The notes: generated from the sequence alone by a model not told the origin. A stretch of DNA of 64,000 bases from Botryotinia globosa (GCA_014898425.1 RCSZ01000004.1:1674001-1738000), one strand, 5' to 3'. Counted from the stretch's first letter, positions 21,766-35,661 are shown. Made by a program: numbers and translations.

Positions 21766-23573
21766 ATGGACGTCGATGATGATATTCCCATGCTAGTCGA
21801 TGTGGAAGGCAAAGAAGTTAATGCAGAAGAGAAAGAAGCAAAACCCATCAAAGTACCAATTACAATCGTCACAGGCAAGTTCTATATATACCTAAGTATT
21901 CAGATTGAACAATAGAACTAACCATGAACTTCAAGGATATCTTGGTGCTGGAAAGACAACGTTGATGAATTATATCTTGAATGAGCAACATGGGAAGAAG
22001 ATCGCTGTGATACTAAACGGTATTTATTCTTCACATTATACATGCTCTTCAGATCTTGTACCATACAATATGACTCTTGACTAACTTTTCTGTAGAATTC
22101 GGTGATTGTAAGTTGGAAAACTATAGATCAAGTGATCTTCCCAGTTTATAAGTCAAGATACGAATTTATCATACCTCGGAGACTTCCCCCTCTGGCTTAT
22201 GATATCGCAACTAACATTTCCACTATCCAGCCGCTGATATTGAGAAATCTCTTACTGTCAACACTGGTAGTGAGCAAGTAGAAGAATGGCTCGATGTTGG
22301 TAATGGCTGTATCTGTTGTTCCGTAAAGTAAATCTCCACATTCTTCCTTCCTTTTCTCTCCCATCCCAACCACCATTTCAATCCCAATCCCAATCCCACC
22401 ATATCCTCACCAACACATCCCCAGAGACTCCGGCGTCAACGCCATCGAAACCCTCATGGACCGCCGCGGCGCCTTTGACTACATCCTTCTCGAAACGACC
22501 GGGCTTGCCGACCCCGGCAACCTCGCCCCCCTCTTCTGGGTCGACGAAGGACTCGGCAGCACCATCTATCTCGACGGAATCGTGACCCTTGTCGATGCGA
22601 AAAACATTCTCAAGTCACTCAACGAGCCCATCCCCTCGGAAATCCCCTCGGAAACACCCAACCAGAACAAATCCCACGCCAGCGCCGATTCCAATTCCGA
22701 TGCTAACGAGAAACACGACCACTCCGGTCCTCATCTCACAACCGCCCATCTCCAAATCTCTCACGCAGATGTTCTCATCCTCAACAAATCGGATCTGGTC
22801 ACTCCGGAAGAATTGGAAATCGTCAAGGAGAGAATCACAGCGATAAACGGTTTGGCAAAATTACACATTACCGAGTTCGGCGCAACTCCCCAATTAGAAG
22901 GCGTCTTGCTGGATTTACACGCATACGATAGAGTCGATTTCAATCTTGAGGAAGTAAAAGCAAAAGGACATAGTCATTTAGATCCCGTGAGTTTTGATTT
23001 CTACTTTCTTTCTTCCTTTCCTTTTCTTCCCTACCTCATCTACTCATCTACCTTTACCCATTTATCCAAACTCTCACCCCACCCCCGAACTTAACTTCCC
23101 CTCTCCCCTAGACAAATAAAACAAAACAAAACAAGACTAACCCCCCAACCCCCACCCAGACAATCACGACCCTAACCCTCACCACCCCACCCCTCTCCCC
23201 CACCAGCCTCCCCCACCTCGACGCCTGGCTGCGCTCTCTCCTCTGGGACTCTCGCATTCCCTCTCCCTCCCCATCTTCGCCCACGCCCCCCTCCCTCGCC
23301 CCCGAAATCCACCGTCTAAAAGCCCGTCTCCCCCTCACAAACCACACCACCAAAATCATCCAAGCCGTGCGCGAAGTATTCGAAATACTCGACGACGTAC
23401 CTCCCCCCTCTCCCTCTCCCCAATCCACAACCACAACCGAAACCACAACCGAAATGCAATCCGACCGCAACAGCGAGGGAAAAATCGTCTTCATCGGAAG
23501 GAATATCAAAGAGATGGAAGATGTACTCCTCGAGAGTTTTTTGAACTGTGTGGTTGAGGAGAAGGGGTGTTAG
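21766..23573 (+). CDS. zng1: CobW/G3E-family GTPase, Zng1-type zinc metallochaperone
   Basis: Six exons (21766-21874, 21936-22019, 22096-22107, 22231-22327, 22425-22986, 23160-23573) join in phase to give 425 residues. G3E motifs appear in order: Walker [11 protein letters not shown], the metal-binding GCICCSVK (CxCC), Walker B-like ETTGLADPG and the guanine-specificity motif LNKSDLV. A His-rich linker (HDHSGPH, and later KGHSHLDP) and a C-terminal CobW_C-like domain follow. Family members deliver zinc to methionine aminopeptidase; the N-terminal acidic stretch with PMLVDV resembles the docking motif but lacks its usual Cys. The first intron appears to be GC-AG (G|GCAAGT), and exon 3 is only 12 nt. 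The last two exons are strikingly C-rich compared with the first four. The last exon carries a Ser/Pro/Thr-rich insertion before the conserved end [15 protein letters not shown]. Confidence 0.9.
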
Positions 23574-25211
23574 ATGGGAGATGGTGAATAACAGATGATA
23601 GACGGTAGAGGACAGTATCATTATCAATATTGACATCAACATTAACATCAACATCAATACAAATCTATACATAAACCACAAACTCTCCATGGAATTCAAG
23701 ACCTATCCATCTATCCATGCCTTTTATATATACACAAATCAACCAACCCATCCACCCATCCACCCATCAAACATTCCAAATATCATTCATTCATTACAAC
23801 CCTCTTATTACTTACACCCTTCCAAATCTCATTATATATACATTGTATTGACATCATTGATATATATATATATATCTCATCCATCTCATCCATCTCATCC
23901 ATCTCATCCATCTCATCCATCTCATCCATCTCATCCATCTCATCCATCTCATCCATCTATCCATCTCATCCATCTATCCAACTATCCAAAAAAAAAAAAT
24001 ATCCTCCCTGTAATCATATATATATATATATAATCAATGAGTTAATAAGTCAAGTCAATCATCAATTGCTACCTACTCACTTTCACACTGAGTCTCACAC
24101 TCCTTCTCTTTATCTTCATCATCTTCTTTCTATTCCACCCTTATTCATCATTCAATCATTTAATCATTCAGCATTTAATATAATAAATAAATCAAGACAT
24201 GTTTGTTCATCCAGCCATCTATCCGTCACACACATAAACTAGAATAGAGACGCAACAAACCCCCTCAAATCCAAATCACCAAAAACACGCGTGGAAAAAA
24301 ATCTAAAAAAATCTCATAAAAACAATATCATATCATGGTCATGTTCATATTCATGGTATAGCATAAAGCACCACTCAAAAAACTCTATCCTTTCTTCTCT
24401 CGTCTTCCAAGTCTTTTCCTTGGCCTATCCCACTTCCCCTATTTCTCTCTCCATTCTCTATTTTCCATCTTCATCTCCCCCTCCCGTATCCCTTCGCACT
24501 AACCACTATCCCTCTCCATATTTATCCCACCTCCTCTTTTACCATAAACAGAAAAGAAAAATAAAGACGAATAGTCTTTCCTTCCACCCTTCCATCCATT
24601 TCTCTCCCGCCCACCCCATCTATATTTGAATAGCAACACCCCACCCAATGAATTTATTCGTCCCTCCCACAGTAAAAGAGGACAAACTATAACCCCAACG
24701 CCAGAAATGCTATGTACATGTATCTCATTTGTCGATTATGCTTTGCAATGCAATGCTGGAAAGCCGCTCATCGAAGGACGAAAAAACCAAGTAAAAAACC
24801 TGCGCAAAAAAAAACCGTAAAATGAAAAATAAAGGCCATAACATCAAGATGATGGCCAGTCCCCGAAAAAGCTTCTCGTTGCTCCATCAAATGCATTCAT
24901 TTCCGGGTGAGACTTCCCAAGTTGATGTTCATTCCCACAGTATGTGATAGTGCATTCTCCTGGTTTCGAAAAGGAAACCTCATGTTCGTCATCTCCAATT
25001 GATCCTTCTGCTGGGATATATTCAGGTCCAAAAGTAATATCGAGGGGAATCTATGCAATCGCTAAAAGACAACTGATCGCTTCAAAGCCTCTGCCAAGGC
25101 CCAAGTATCTGCTCTCGAAGTAATAATACAACTAGTGCCCAAGATCGATGAAGTGGTGAGAGGGATTCTAGAGGGGGTTCGTCGATGAGCCAATGGGCAA
25201 TTATCTAGATA
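23574..25211. other. Convergent intergenic region, low complexity
   Basis: About 1.6 kb between zng1 (+) and the RGS gene (-). It contains pyrimidine-rich DNA, a CCATCTCATC array, TA runs at about 23860-23873 and 24014-24031, and no supported gene. Its right end is presumably the 3' untranslated region of the RGS gene. Confidence 0.55.
23873..23978. repeat. CCATCTCATC 10-bp satellite
   Basis: Around nine near-perfect copies of CCATCTCATC run from about 23880, with imperfect copies at the 3' end. It lies downstream of zng1. Confidence 0.9.
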
Positions 25212-27965
25212 CTACCTATTAGATTTGCTGGCAGATCGTTCAGGTAAGTTGTACCGTTGTCCATTTGGAGATATTGAATCGAAATCGTAATTCTTAAGAG
25301 TTTGTTCATATTTTGAGCTCTTCATGAATTTTGGTACGGAGTCCTGTGATTGATTGTTAGAAAAGAATCGATAATTGCGCATACACAGTACTTACACTAG
25401 CCATCAACTTGAAGACAGATAGTTGAGCCTCTTCAAATAACTTTGTGACTTCCTTCAAACTCTCAACCATAGCAGCATCTTGTCCGACAGCCTTGGTCAT
25501 TCTAGTGGCCAGTTGATTCCTGAGCATGTGATCGATGTTAAGTTCGCAAGGTGAGCCTGGAGCCAAGAATGCATTGTAAATACCATAGGCTGAGGCCATA
25601 GTTTCCTTGACGGAATCGAGACTTCCTCCGGATTTACCCCTGGTTGGGTCTACATTTCTCACAGCTGCTTTGCATGACTTTAAGAATTCCTCGACATCTA
25701 GATAGAACGACAGGTTCTCCTCACAATGGGTATCCCGAAGGTTTTCGCGGAAAAGTAAACGAAGTGCGGCATCATTAAGAATTTTGTCCAACTTTTGAGT
25801 ATTCGAATCTCGGGATACACCAGCTCCTACTGCTGCTGAACTTCCTTCGCTCTCTGAAGTACGGTCTCTCGAAGTCATATTGATCACATCCTTGCCCTTC
25901 TGTGATAATTGATAGTAGGCATACTTTGTAGGTTGGAATCGGAGATCCTTCTTGTCATCTGAAGGAGGGAGTTGTTGCTGGTATTGCCTGTCGGGCTGAA
26001 CACACCAGATTAGTTCTTGCTCCAAAAATAGCGACGCAACTTCTGTGGTTTCCCGTCTGTCCACCGTAGTACAACAATCCATCAGCCAGTCACAAGCGGC
26101 CTTTCCGGTAAATGTTTGATAGACAGTTCTGGGTGGTGATCCAACTTTACGCTCTCCTGCCATTCTCACACCAGCAATTCCATCCTTGTACTCGCTCAAA
26201 GAATCCGAATCAGCTGATGTGGTGCTGGTCTTGATATTCGGTCCATTTTGACCCACAAACCTGCGGAAAATAACCTCAATTGTGCTTCGATCCGAGGAAA
26301 GTTTGTCCGTAGCAGAATCTCTTTCTAGAATAACCAATTGCATTGTATTCCTTGGGGATGCGACAAGTTCTGCGACATGTCTTTGTTGGATTCCATTCTT
26401 CGAGCAAAATCTTTCCAAAACATGAATGCCTTTTGGTGTCAACTGCCATATGGATCCCTTCATAGTGAAATCCTTTGCTTGCTTTCCGTCCGCAGATTCG
26501 ATAAATCGTGCATCTAGAAAACGTTGACATACTGATCGAGCCATTTCTCGCGCCATGGAAAATGTTGTCGTCGTGGTGGTGGTGACAATGCGTGAGGGGT
26601 CTTTTGGGTCTGGCATACGATTTGATTGCGAGAATTTTAGAGAACCCAAATTGTTGATAGCCTCTTCTGAAAGAAACGAATGTTCCACTCTAGTTAATCG
26701 TATGCGGTGCGTTGCCAGCGGTAAACTGACGACCAACGTTGCGAATAAATCTTTGAAATCCTTGTCCAAAAGTCAGCATCAATCATGGCCTCTGGAAAAA
26801 TTAACACATCACTGCCAATACATACTCTGGTGAATGGTCTGTCATCGCTCGTCATGCGCAACAAGCGCGACGATGTTTGATGCATCTTGCTGGAATTTGT
26901 CGTCCTGTGATCTGAGTGGATCAACGGTGGGGTATCTGCAGCAGTATTCGAGTACGCCTGCGAGGGAGGGTTGGTACCAAGTAACGACTGACGACGACCC
27001 AGGAGATGGGAGGGAGGTGTATCCTCTGAAATAGTGTGGGATGTAGTCGATGTCGAGTTTTCGCAGGGCGCGGTAGATAAATCAGAGTGATCTACGTTGC
27101 TTCCCAAAACTTCTGCCGACCTGGACCTGTTTTTAATACTATTCAAAGGAGTGTTATGATCTGGATGTGAATCTAAAATATTGCCGGGTGAAGGACGTGA
27201 ACGTAAGGCGGGTTCAGCCAAACTTGCAATTGCGTTGCTAGTTTTATCTCTTGCCAATACAGCCAAGGTGAACAAGCCACTTCGGTTTTGTCTCGAAGAG
27301 CTAGTCGATTGACGATTTTGCTTATGAGAGGTAGTATTATTAGACGTGCGAGGTATCAGTTCCTTTGAACTCGATTCGCGAGGTGTCAATGAAGATTTTG
27401 AATCAAAAGTTAGAGGTCGAACCGACAATTTTACTGAAGATAAGAAATTTGAGGAATCTCTCGTAAAACTTTGACTTGTTTCGCCTTCTCGAATGGATCT
27501 ATCCGAAAGTGGCGGTAGTGAACTTGAGGCTGAGGTAGATGATGATGTGGTGGTGGTGGTGGTGGTGGTGGTAGTGGAAGTGGAAGTGGAAGTGGAAGTG
27601 GAAGTGGAAGTGGGTGTGGAAGTGGTGAAAGTGGGTGTGGGTGTAGATGTAGATGTAGATGTAGTTGTGGTTGAGATATGAGTAGGATTGGATTTATGGG
27701 CAAGAGAGGACGGGACAATACGATCTTGAATATTACTTGTGTCAATCAAATTCGAAACCGAAACCGAACTTGAGTTTGAGTTTGAATGAGATCCGGAATG
27801 GAAAGAGGAATTGGGAGATTTAGAGATGGTGGAGGGAGAGGGAGAGGGAGAGGGAGAGGGAGAGGGAGAGGTGGAAGTGGAAGTGGTATGTCTCGTGGTA
27901 TTTCTCGTGGTAGTCGTGGTGGTAGTCGCAGTGGTGTGGGGTGAGATAAAAGGCAAGAGAGCCAT
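25212..27965 (-). CDS. flbA: Regulator of G-protein signalling, DEP-DEP-RGS (FlbA/Rgs1 type)
   Basis: Three exons (27965-26826, 26760-25396, 25343-25212), all phase 0, give 878 residues. The first ~380 residues are Ser/Thr-rich and disordered, with long Thr and STSTST runs coded by GGT/GGA-type repeats. The conserved part starts DDRPFTR|DFKDLFATLVVSL (the intron falls between R and D) and contains a first DEP domain (HSFLSEEAINNLGSLKFSQS to VCQRFLDARFIE), a second DEP domain (FTGKAACDWLMDCC to SLFLEQELIWCV), and an RGS box (KLDKILNDAALRLLFRENL to SVFKLMASDSVPKFMKSSKYE). The protein accelerates GTP hydrolysis by a G-alpha subunit; FlbA homologues balance vegetative growth and sporulation and affect virulence. 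It is longer than Aspergillus FlbA because of the N-terminal low-complexity arm. The start is the first plausible ATG; upstream codons in the same frame look non-coding. Confidence 0.92.
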
Positions 27966-28334
27966 CCAAGGTAAGGGTTTTTTCTTTCTTTCCTCTCTCT
28001 CTCTCTCTCTCTCTTTCTCCAACTCCGTAGCTACTATAAATATTTTATTAATAATAAAAAGTAAAAATAAGAATAAAAATAAAATAAAACAAAAGTTCCC
28101 ATTCAGAAAATGTATACAGTAACGGCAAGTCTGTAATGTTTTTCCAAGGACGGAGGGAGAGAGCAAGGAAGGCATGAGAAGATAATTAATGGAGTACGTA
28201 CTTACCAGGGTAAGGGAGGAACCTTGACACATCTGTCTTGAATTTGCGATTATCCACGCTTGTACTGTTTATTTGATTTATTTTGGCCTGGCCTGGTCTC
28301 GTTTCTGTTCTCGCTCTCACACACACTCACTCGC

Positions 28335-28342
28335 GCTCTCTC

Positions 28343-28418
<76 letters not shown>
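28335..28418. repeat. (CT)n microsatellite
   Basis: About 80 bp of almost uninterrupted CT dinucleotides, roughly 370-450 bp upstream of the RGS start codon. Confidence 0.95.
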
Positions 28419-28421
<3 letters not shown>

Positions 28422-29920
28422 TTTTTTTGACTCTTGGTGCTCCGTTCACGGGATTGAAGTGGAGGAATCGGTAGAGGAAGAAAGGTGTGGGTTAGATACT
28501 AGATGCTAGATGCCGATAGATCAAAAACTCTAGGTACGGCTACAGACAGACAGGCAGGCAGGCAGGCAGGTACAAGCTGCGGATTAAGTTGTCCGTCCCC
28601 CCAATGATTAGAGCTAGCGAATAGTGAGGGTCTAAAAAAAGAGCCGGAGAGCTGGAGGGATAGATCCTAGAGAGAGCTGCAGATGGAGACCAGAGATTGG
28701 GACCACCAGGGAAATCCAAGAGGATACGTCGAGGTAGATAGATACCTAGGTATTCGGTGAACACTTGCATCAATGTGAACCAAGCAAGTAAGTAAGAGAA
28801 TGTCGGGACTAGTTTGAATGGAGATTAGAGTGAAGGGGTTAAGATTGGATTTGAAGATTTAATTACTTGAAGAAGAAGAAAGCAAGCAAGATATCTGAGG
28901 GTTTAGAAATCAAAATCAAAAAGGTTAAAAGAGAGACAACCGATTTGAGCGTTTCGGAAGAGGGATACTATGTATGTACATGAATACTAGATACCTACCT
29001 AGCTAGTGACGAGATGGAAAGCGAGGGTCGGTCCGCAGATGAAGTGAATTTTGCATATAAGATGATTTTGTGCGTACAAAGGGGCATGCAAATTCAATGG
29101 ACACGCACGTGCCATGAAAGCAGGACTCAAGGAGACAAGTCAAGACTCACGAGTCACGAGTGACAGAATCCAGCGAGGCACATAGGAAAGGCTCGCTCGC
29201 TAACTGCTAACTGCTAACTGCGAAGAGAACTACAGTAACTGATGGGTGAGTAATTATCACTTCTTGATTGATTTGCTAAGCATTACTACCGTGATGAGTA
29301 AAATCAATGTATCCCGGATGTTCTGGATTGGATAGCATATTAGAAGGGTAACATCGACCAGCATTCTTTCCATCAAGATGCCGAATACTTGTCCAATTTC
29401 CGGGATCGAACTTGTAAACAAATGCAGCAAATGCAGCAGTGACACTGTGACAGACTGGCAGCAACGAAATCAAAAGGAAAAAAAGGAAAGGAAAGAAAAG
29501 AAAAGAAGAGAAAAGAAAAGAAAAGAAGAGAAAAGAAAAGAAAAGAAAAGCGGGAAACCTCGTTCCAAGCACGAGGGTTACTGGGACCCACAAGTAGCGT
29601 GCGTCCGGCGTGTTTTTCTCGGTAGTGTAAAGGAACAAGGGGGATTGATTGATTTGTTCTATGCCTAAACATGTTGTGTACACACCTTTATTATTATCAT
29701 TTTTCATCATGAAACATGATATAATTTTGATTGGGCGAGTGAGGAAAAGCATGGAATCCAAATGGGATGTGGGATGTGTGATGTGTAACTAATCTACATC
29801 CAGTATGAAATCATATGAGTGGAGCGGACTTTTTGACATGAAGAGTGGAACTGTTCCTTCAACTTTTCGATGGGGGGGGCTACTTTCTGCTTCTTTTTGC
29901 ATCTGTAACATGTACTACAA

Positions 29921-30064
29921 TGTATGTATGTATGTATGTATATGTATGTATGTATATGTATGTATGTATATATGTATGTATGTATATATGTATGTATGTA
30001 TATATGTATGTATGTATATATGTATGTATGTATATATGTATGTATGTATATATGTATGTATGTA
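29921..30064. repeat. (TGTA)n array with 14-bp higher-order unit
   Basis: TGTA repeats are interrupted regularly by TA steps, so that a 14-bp unit TATATGTATGTATG recurs from about 29960 to 30060. Confidence 0.92.
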
Positions 30065-30976
30065 ATCATCAATATCGTAGATTGAAGAGAAAGGAGGGAG
30101 GGGAGGGGCTTTCCTATACAGAGCATATTGTATGTACATTGTATGTATATTATATCTAGATCTAGTGAGAGCAGGGAACCAATCCATATTCAAAATAAGT
30201 ATAGTCTCACGCTCATTCTCATTCTCACTCTCACTCTGACTCTCATCTTACTCTCACGCATCTAAATCCGAATCGCACTATTACCAACGCCCGGTATCAC
30301 CTATCCCCGAGCCGATCTGATGATTACAGAAAGGTAAAAAATAATCAATGGCTTATTCAGTCTTTTCCTTCACATGTAACTTTACCGTACGCAGTAAGAC
30401 GATTATGCCTTGTATGTCGTAGTGAAGCTAGGAATGCTAGGGATACTAGAAATACTAGGGATACTAGAAATACTAGTGATAATATACATCCTTAGATACA
30501 TGTCCACGCACGCACGCACACACACACACACACACATACTATTTCTACTATTTCATCAGACACACACAAAATGAACCAATGAATCGCATGGCGGCAAAAG
30601 ATGCTTTCATAAAGGCTGTCACAACTCGTGGGCCGTAAGCACACTAATCGTCTTTTAAGTTAATGCCAGGTGAATCTATCTTCTTTTCTCGTTTTTTACT
30701 CGTGGCAGACAGGGATCTCGATTGTCATGGATGATTCATAGGATGGATGGGCGGAACCCTTGATGGTTGGGTCGTGGCCAATCATTCTGCGGTGTTGATG
30801 TAGTAGCTGTGGGCTCTTATATAATGCCATTATGACTCCATACCGGTTATACGTAGGGGTACCCGTCTTTCCTCATAAATCATGATCTCGAACATAATAA
30901 TCCAGAGCGAATGTTCATCTAGAACCAGGACTCCATGACTCCATGACTCCATGAGGCATCATGGCATGATATGCTC

Positions 30977-31048
30977 GATACGGATGCTGATACTGATACG
31001 GATGCTGATACTGATACGGATGCTGATACTGATACTGATGCTGATACT
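30977..31048. repeat. 18-bp minisatellite, four copies
   Basis: The unit GATACGGATGCTGATACT is repeated four times; the last copy has one change (GATACTGATGCTGATACT). Confidence 0.92.
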
Positions 31049-34000
31049 GCTTACTGGTGGTATGTAATCGCTCTGGTACGAGCTTGAAGCAATCCATAAA
31101 TCTGAGACTTCCATAATTCTGAGGGTTTCAACTTCTCAATTACCCATCAATACCAGTCAGCAGCTCTCCAGTCAGCAGCTCTCCAGTCTCCACCCATCAA
31201 ACAAACCCTCCCCCCTCCCCGGAGCCAGGACACATGGTTAAGAACGGGACAAACTACCGAGTACAAACCTGAGATAAGAAGATCTACAAACTCTGTTGAT
31301 CAATCCAATTTTAATCTTCTTTCTCTCTGCTTCTTGGGTTCTTCTTGACTTTCTTTCTTTACCAAGTGACATGTCTCTCCCTCTCTGCCACCGGCTTCTT
31401 CCATCGACTCCAGGGAATGTGAAAGAAACTCTCCATGCCAAGTTTCGGTGTGAGAACCATTTCAGCAGTTGACCGGCTGGGCTGGGTGATGATGAAATAT
31501 GTCTCTCTTTGACGATCCGGGTTCAGCCTGCGTGCGAAACGAGGATTGGCAGCATGCCAAACATGCCAAACATATGCGAAAATCGCACCATCAAATCACT
31601 CTACCTTCCGGCAGTTGGTCTGACACCACACAAACAATGCTATTTTAACAGGAACCACCATCGGCAATAGTTCTCACGACGCGCATTTTTTGTATATCTT
31701 ATTTGCACTTGTCAGAATGGTGTTGTGCATCTGTACTTGCTACTGTGCGTACCTTTAATTTACAAGACCAATTTCGTGGGCTTGGCACTATCTATTGACG
31801 GCTAGATAGCATGATCGAGTCCACCCTTGGAAAATGCCCACCGTGTAACTGGAGCAGTAGCGGTAGCAGTAGCAGTCGCAGACAAATGTTATCCGTAAGC
31901 CTATATTGCACTTCGGTGAACATGTCTTGTGTGCAAGGTTGTGCTCACAGTACCAAGCACGATGATGCGAATATCCGAAAGCCACGCTTCTCCAGTGTAC
32001 ATGGAATCCAACAACGTGCCTTGCCGTACACACGTTGGTTGGATCGAAAAAGAAGGCAACGCAAATTTCTTCTTCCACTCGAGGCCGCTTTGCAGGTCGC
32101 GGTCGCGTGCACGAAACTTACTCAGACCGCCACCAAATCTCCTCTCTCCTCTCTCGTCCCTCGTCCCTCGTCCCGATATGGGGATTGCGTAAAGACAATA
32201 ATGTATAGTATGTACCTATCCCAATTGGAATGCGATAGTCTCGCGCTAATAGGACGGGAGTAATGCAAGCTCTGTCAACGGTCTGCATGGCTGAACATGT
32301 CAGCAAGGCGCGCGGGCTCATACGGTGGTAGATGCGCCTTCGCACCCAACCGCAAATCACCATCATCATAGTAAAAGTATCATTATTGTCTACAGTATAG
32401 TGTTCTACCTAGGGAGGCCCATTTATAAACAAAGGTGCGAAATGAATGGTTGTCACGAGACGGCCTTCGCCCTCCGGTATCTTAAAAAAAAGGGTTTATT
32501 GAAACGGTTGAATGCTCTGTACTCCACACAGACAGGCCCCTCAATTTCCATCATGGTTCTAGAAACCCCGGGTAGGGCAATGGAAATTATGGAATCAATA
32601 CGGCATGCATGAGTTTGGCGCTTCATTTCCATTTGTCACCGCCCGATGAACTGGGAAGGATTTTGGAGCCATGTGGAAATATTTTGATGTCTGATTATCC
32701 CTGTCCTTCAACAACCAGCGTTTCGAGGGGCGGTGAAGTATAAGAGAATTTTGGGCTATTGAGAAAGCGGCCAAGTGCGACGATCATCCTGTCATCGGCC
32801 TTTTGCTCGCAGTTCAGAAAGATGCGTGGAGGGGCGGTAAGGTTAGATATGGATATTAATATGGATATCAACTTGTCAAATGATTTCATCGTGTTTTAGT
32901 ATCAATAGTTGGGAATTTCAAACAGATGATATGCACCACATCACCGCCAAATTAAAGACAAATTTACAGTCTAGAAGATAGGCCGAAATTAGCTTGGCGA
33001 CCTGTGCTTGTGGAGTTAAACAAGGGAGGGAAAAAAGAAAATGGGATGAGGACATATTGTTTTCGTAGTCCTGGTCGCATTGGGTTGTCATGTTGCTTGC
33101 CAGTGAATCCTTCCTGGCCTTTGGAAACCCCATGGGAAGAGGAAGGGCTCTGGGCAATGGGCATGCAAGACTAGAGGTACCCAGCATGTCAACGGCATTG
33201 AGAGATCCCCTGGTTCATATAACTGTACGAAATAATCTCTCCTTTTATCCTTTTCCGATCTCGTACTATGGAGGAGGCACTCCGTCGAGCGGGCTAACAT
33301 CCAATACGCACAAAGGAATGTTGCACAGACTCCGTGGACTATCATAGCCCGCCCGCCCGTCCTAACTCTTCTTGCCTTCTCGCATATCCTGCAGCAGCAT
33401 TTTGATGCGCATAATTTATCTTCTTCTTGTTGTGTTTGTGGGTTCGTGGATTCGATTTCAAACTATTAAGGGGAACGAAAGAGGGATACCCACACTCTCC
33501 GTAGGGTCCAGTTGAGTCGATTCATGAAATTGTGACACGAGCAGAAGAGAAAATTCGGTTCGAGGATTGTCGCGAATCGAAATTGGAAAGCATTATTGGT
33601 TGATATGGATTTGTGAAATATTGGTGATGGAGAGAGGAAAACGCCTTGAACGGGCATCAATAGTGGACTCCCACGTTTTCTTGCCACGTTTTTGCTAGGA
33701 TGTCCCGATATTTAGCATGTTTGTGATATCATATAGCTATAGCCAGTGGAGCCAATCATTCATGTGGTGCCGCTTGAAGGGTCTGTCGACGAACCTTATC
33801 CACTCACTAATGGCTGGATACTTCCTGAAAAACAATCCACTAAAGTATAAACATCCTTGATCAAGTGCACAAAACTATTATATCGGCGGATGTGGCGAGT
33901 GCATGGAGAAAAGAATAGTAGGTCGGGTAACCTTGAACCTGGAAGGACTCAGGAGGAGAGTCGAGAGGAACCATAATTTTAGATAGAGCACGCTAGTTAG

Positions 34001-35661
34001 TCTGTCTGTTTTGTCTGTCTCTTGAATCTTGAGTATTCACTCTGATGATCATGAGGGATTGAATGAATAATGAATGTTGTTCACAGTTTTTGATATGTAG
34101 TTAAAATGCCATGATCAATTAGAGTTCTGATATTTTGGAATCATTATGTGCTGGATGAAAAGTCGTTCATTCCTTCGTCCTGTATGAAGTTATTGGCCAA
34201 ATCTGATCAAATCTCTAAACCACGAGGAAATGTCTCACTCAGCCTTGTGCTTTCTTTTCATGGCCAAAGAAAGACATAGGTACATTTCCATCAGATTATA
34301 AACCGACCTCTCACTTCAATACTGTATTGCTTTTGATTGTGATACAAATATGTTAAACTCTAATCAGCTAATGTATTGTGTGTTAGACGAAACATAGATG
34401 AGCGTGAATGTTGCAACACCCTTCCAATCATGTCTCACTCAACTTTTCCATCATCATCTATCCAAGCCGTTCGCGTCTCCTACTTTCACACATGCTGTAC
34501 CATATTCGGTAACAATTCCTGGAAATTCGCATACAAAATGGAGGTGGCGAACAAGTCACGCACAGCTTACCACACTTGTCAATACATACCTACCTGCGGA
34601 CGGATATTTGCACCATCGGCCCCCAAATATCTCACACCATGTGCACAACCAACTCACTTACGTGCACAACAGTATTGCATGTTATGCATAAAGAAACGTG
34701 CATCTCTGTACTTGATTCTGTACTCTCTGCATATCACGCACGCAGTCAGACATGCAATTGGTTCACGTAACATGAAAGGGAAAGTTGGGTGATTCAGCCG
34801 TTTTTCTGTCGTGTTACCGAGGGATCATCATGAAACCTTTCGCAGCCGAAGATACCGAGGATCGTTGTGGTGAGCCCCGTGATGAATTTGGGTGGTGAAG
34901 TCATCGTTTTGGGGATTGAGAGGTTGCAAGTTCCGCCAACTTTTACTCTATCTGTACTCTCGTACTCTATACAAGTGTCCAAAGGGGGTGAGGGGGTAGA
35001 GTCCGTGAGGGATTTGTGAAAGCAATGGGGAAAGTTACCGAAGATGACCGACTACTTTCCACAGTGTCACGCCAATCTATTTGGTATGATCCTGTTGTCC
35101 ATTCAGATCTTGATGATTGATATTTGATAGCAAATTAGGAACTGTATGGTATGATGAGTTTGTTCCCACTGGAGCAAATCTCTGCGCATCGATTACTCGC
35201 ATTGTAACCTACAAGCGAATTCTTCCCTCGTGCTACGCTTCTATCCAGTCACCATTCGGTACACAACCTCAAGGAAGTTTCAACAAAAGCATAGGATGTC
35301 GGTACCCAATGATTGGAAATTGGTACTCTGCCATAGTCCCAGGATCCATATTCTTCCATCAGACTTCTAGAAAACAGCAAACAATATTACGAAAATGGGG
35401 ATTTCTCCCGACCAATTATCAAACTATATTGGTCAAGGATTTTTACCCATATCATATCTATGGAGATTAGAGATTACGCCGCATGAATAGATGGCCAAGT
35501 CATGACACCCCTTTTATGATTTTTGCGTTGGCAGTCTCGCCGTGTATTCATAATACATGTATCGGTAGGAAGATGCTTGCGAATGTCCAAAAGAGTTGTA
35601 GGGGTGGTGGATGTCTTTGATAGATGATAGATCAAGTGATCAACCATCAGAAATTCATCAT

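Noticed and set aside
23877..23978. Possible CRISPR-like array
   Set aside because: The repeats are adjacent 10-mers without spacers, in a eukaryotic genome; this is a simple satellite.
29794..30193. Tyr/Ile/His/Thr and Cys/Met/Tyr/Val repeat proteins on both strands
   Set aside because: They are translations of the TGTA microsatellite, open in several frames only because the repeat lacks stops.
31811..32263. 150-codon frame in the gene desert
   Set aside because: Composition is random, frames on the opposite strand are as long, and no splice signals or domain are seen.
34376..34792. 138-codon frame rich in Cys and His
   Set aside because: No family, no signal peptide, and overlapping frames of similar length in the same stretch; probably chance.
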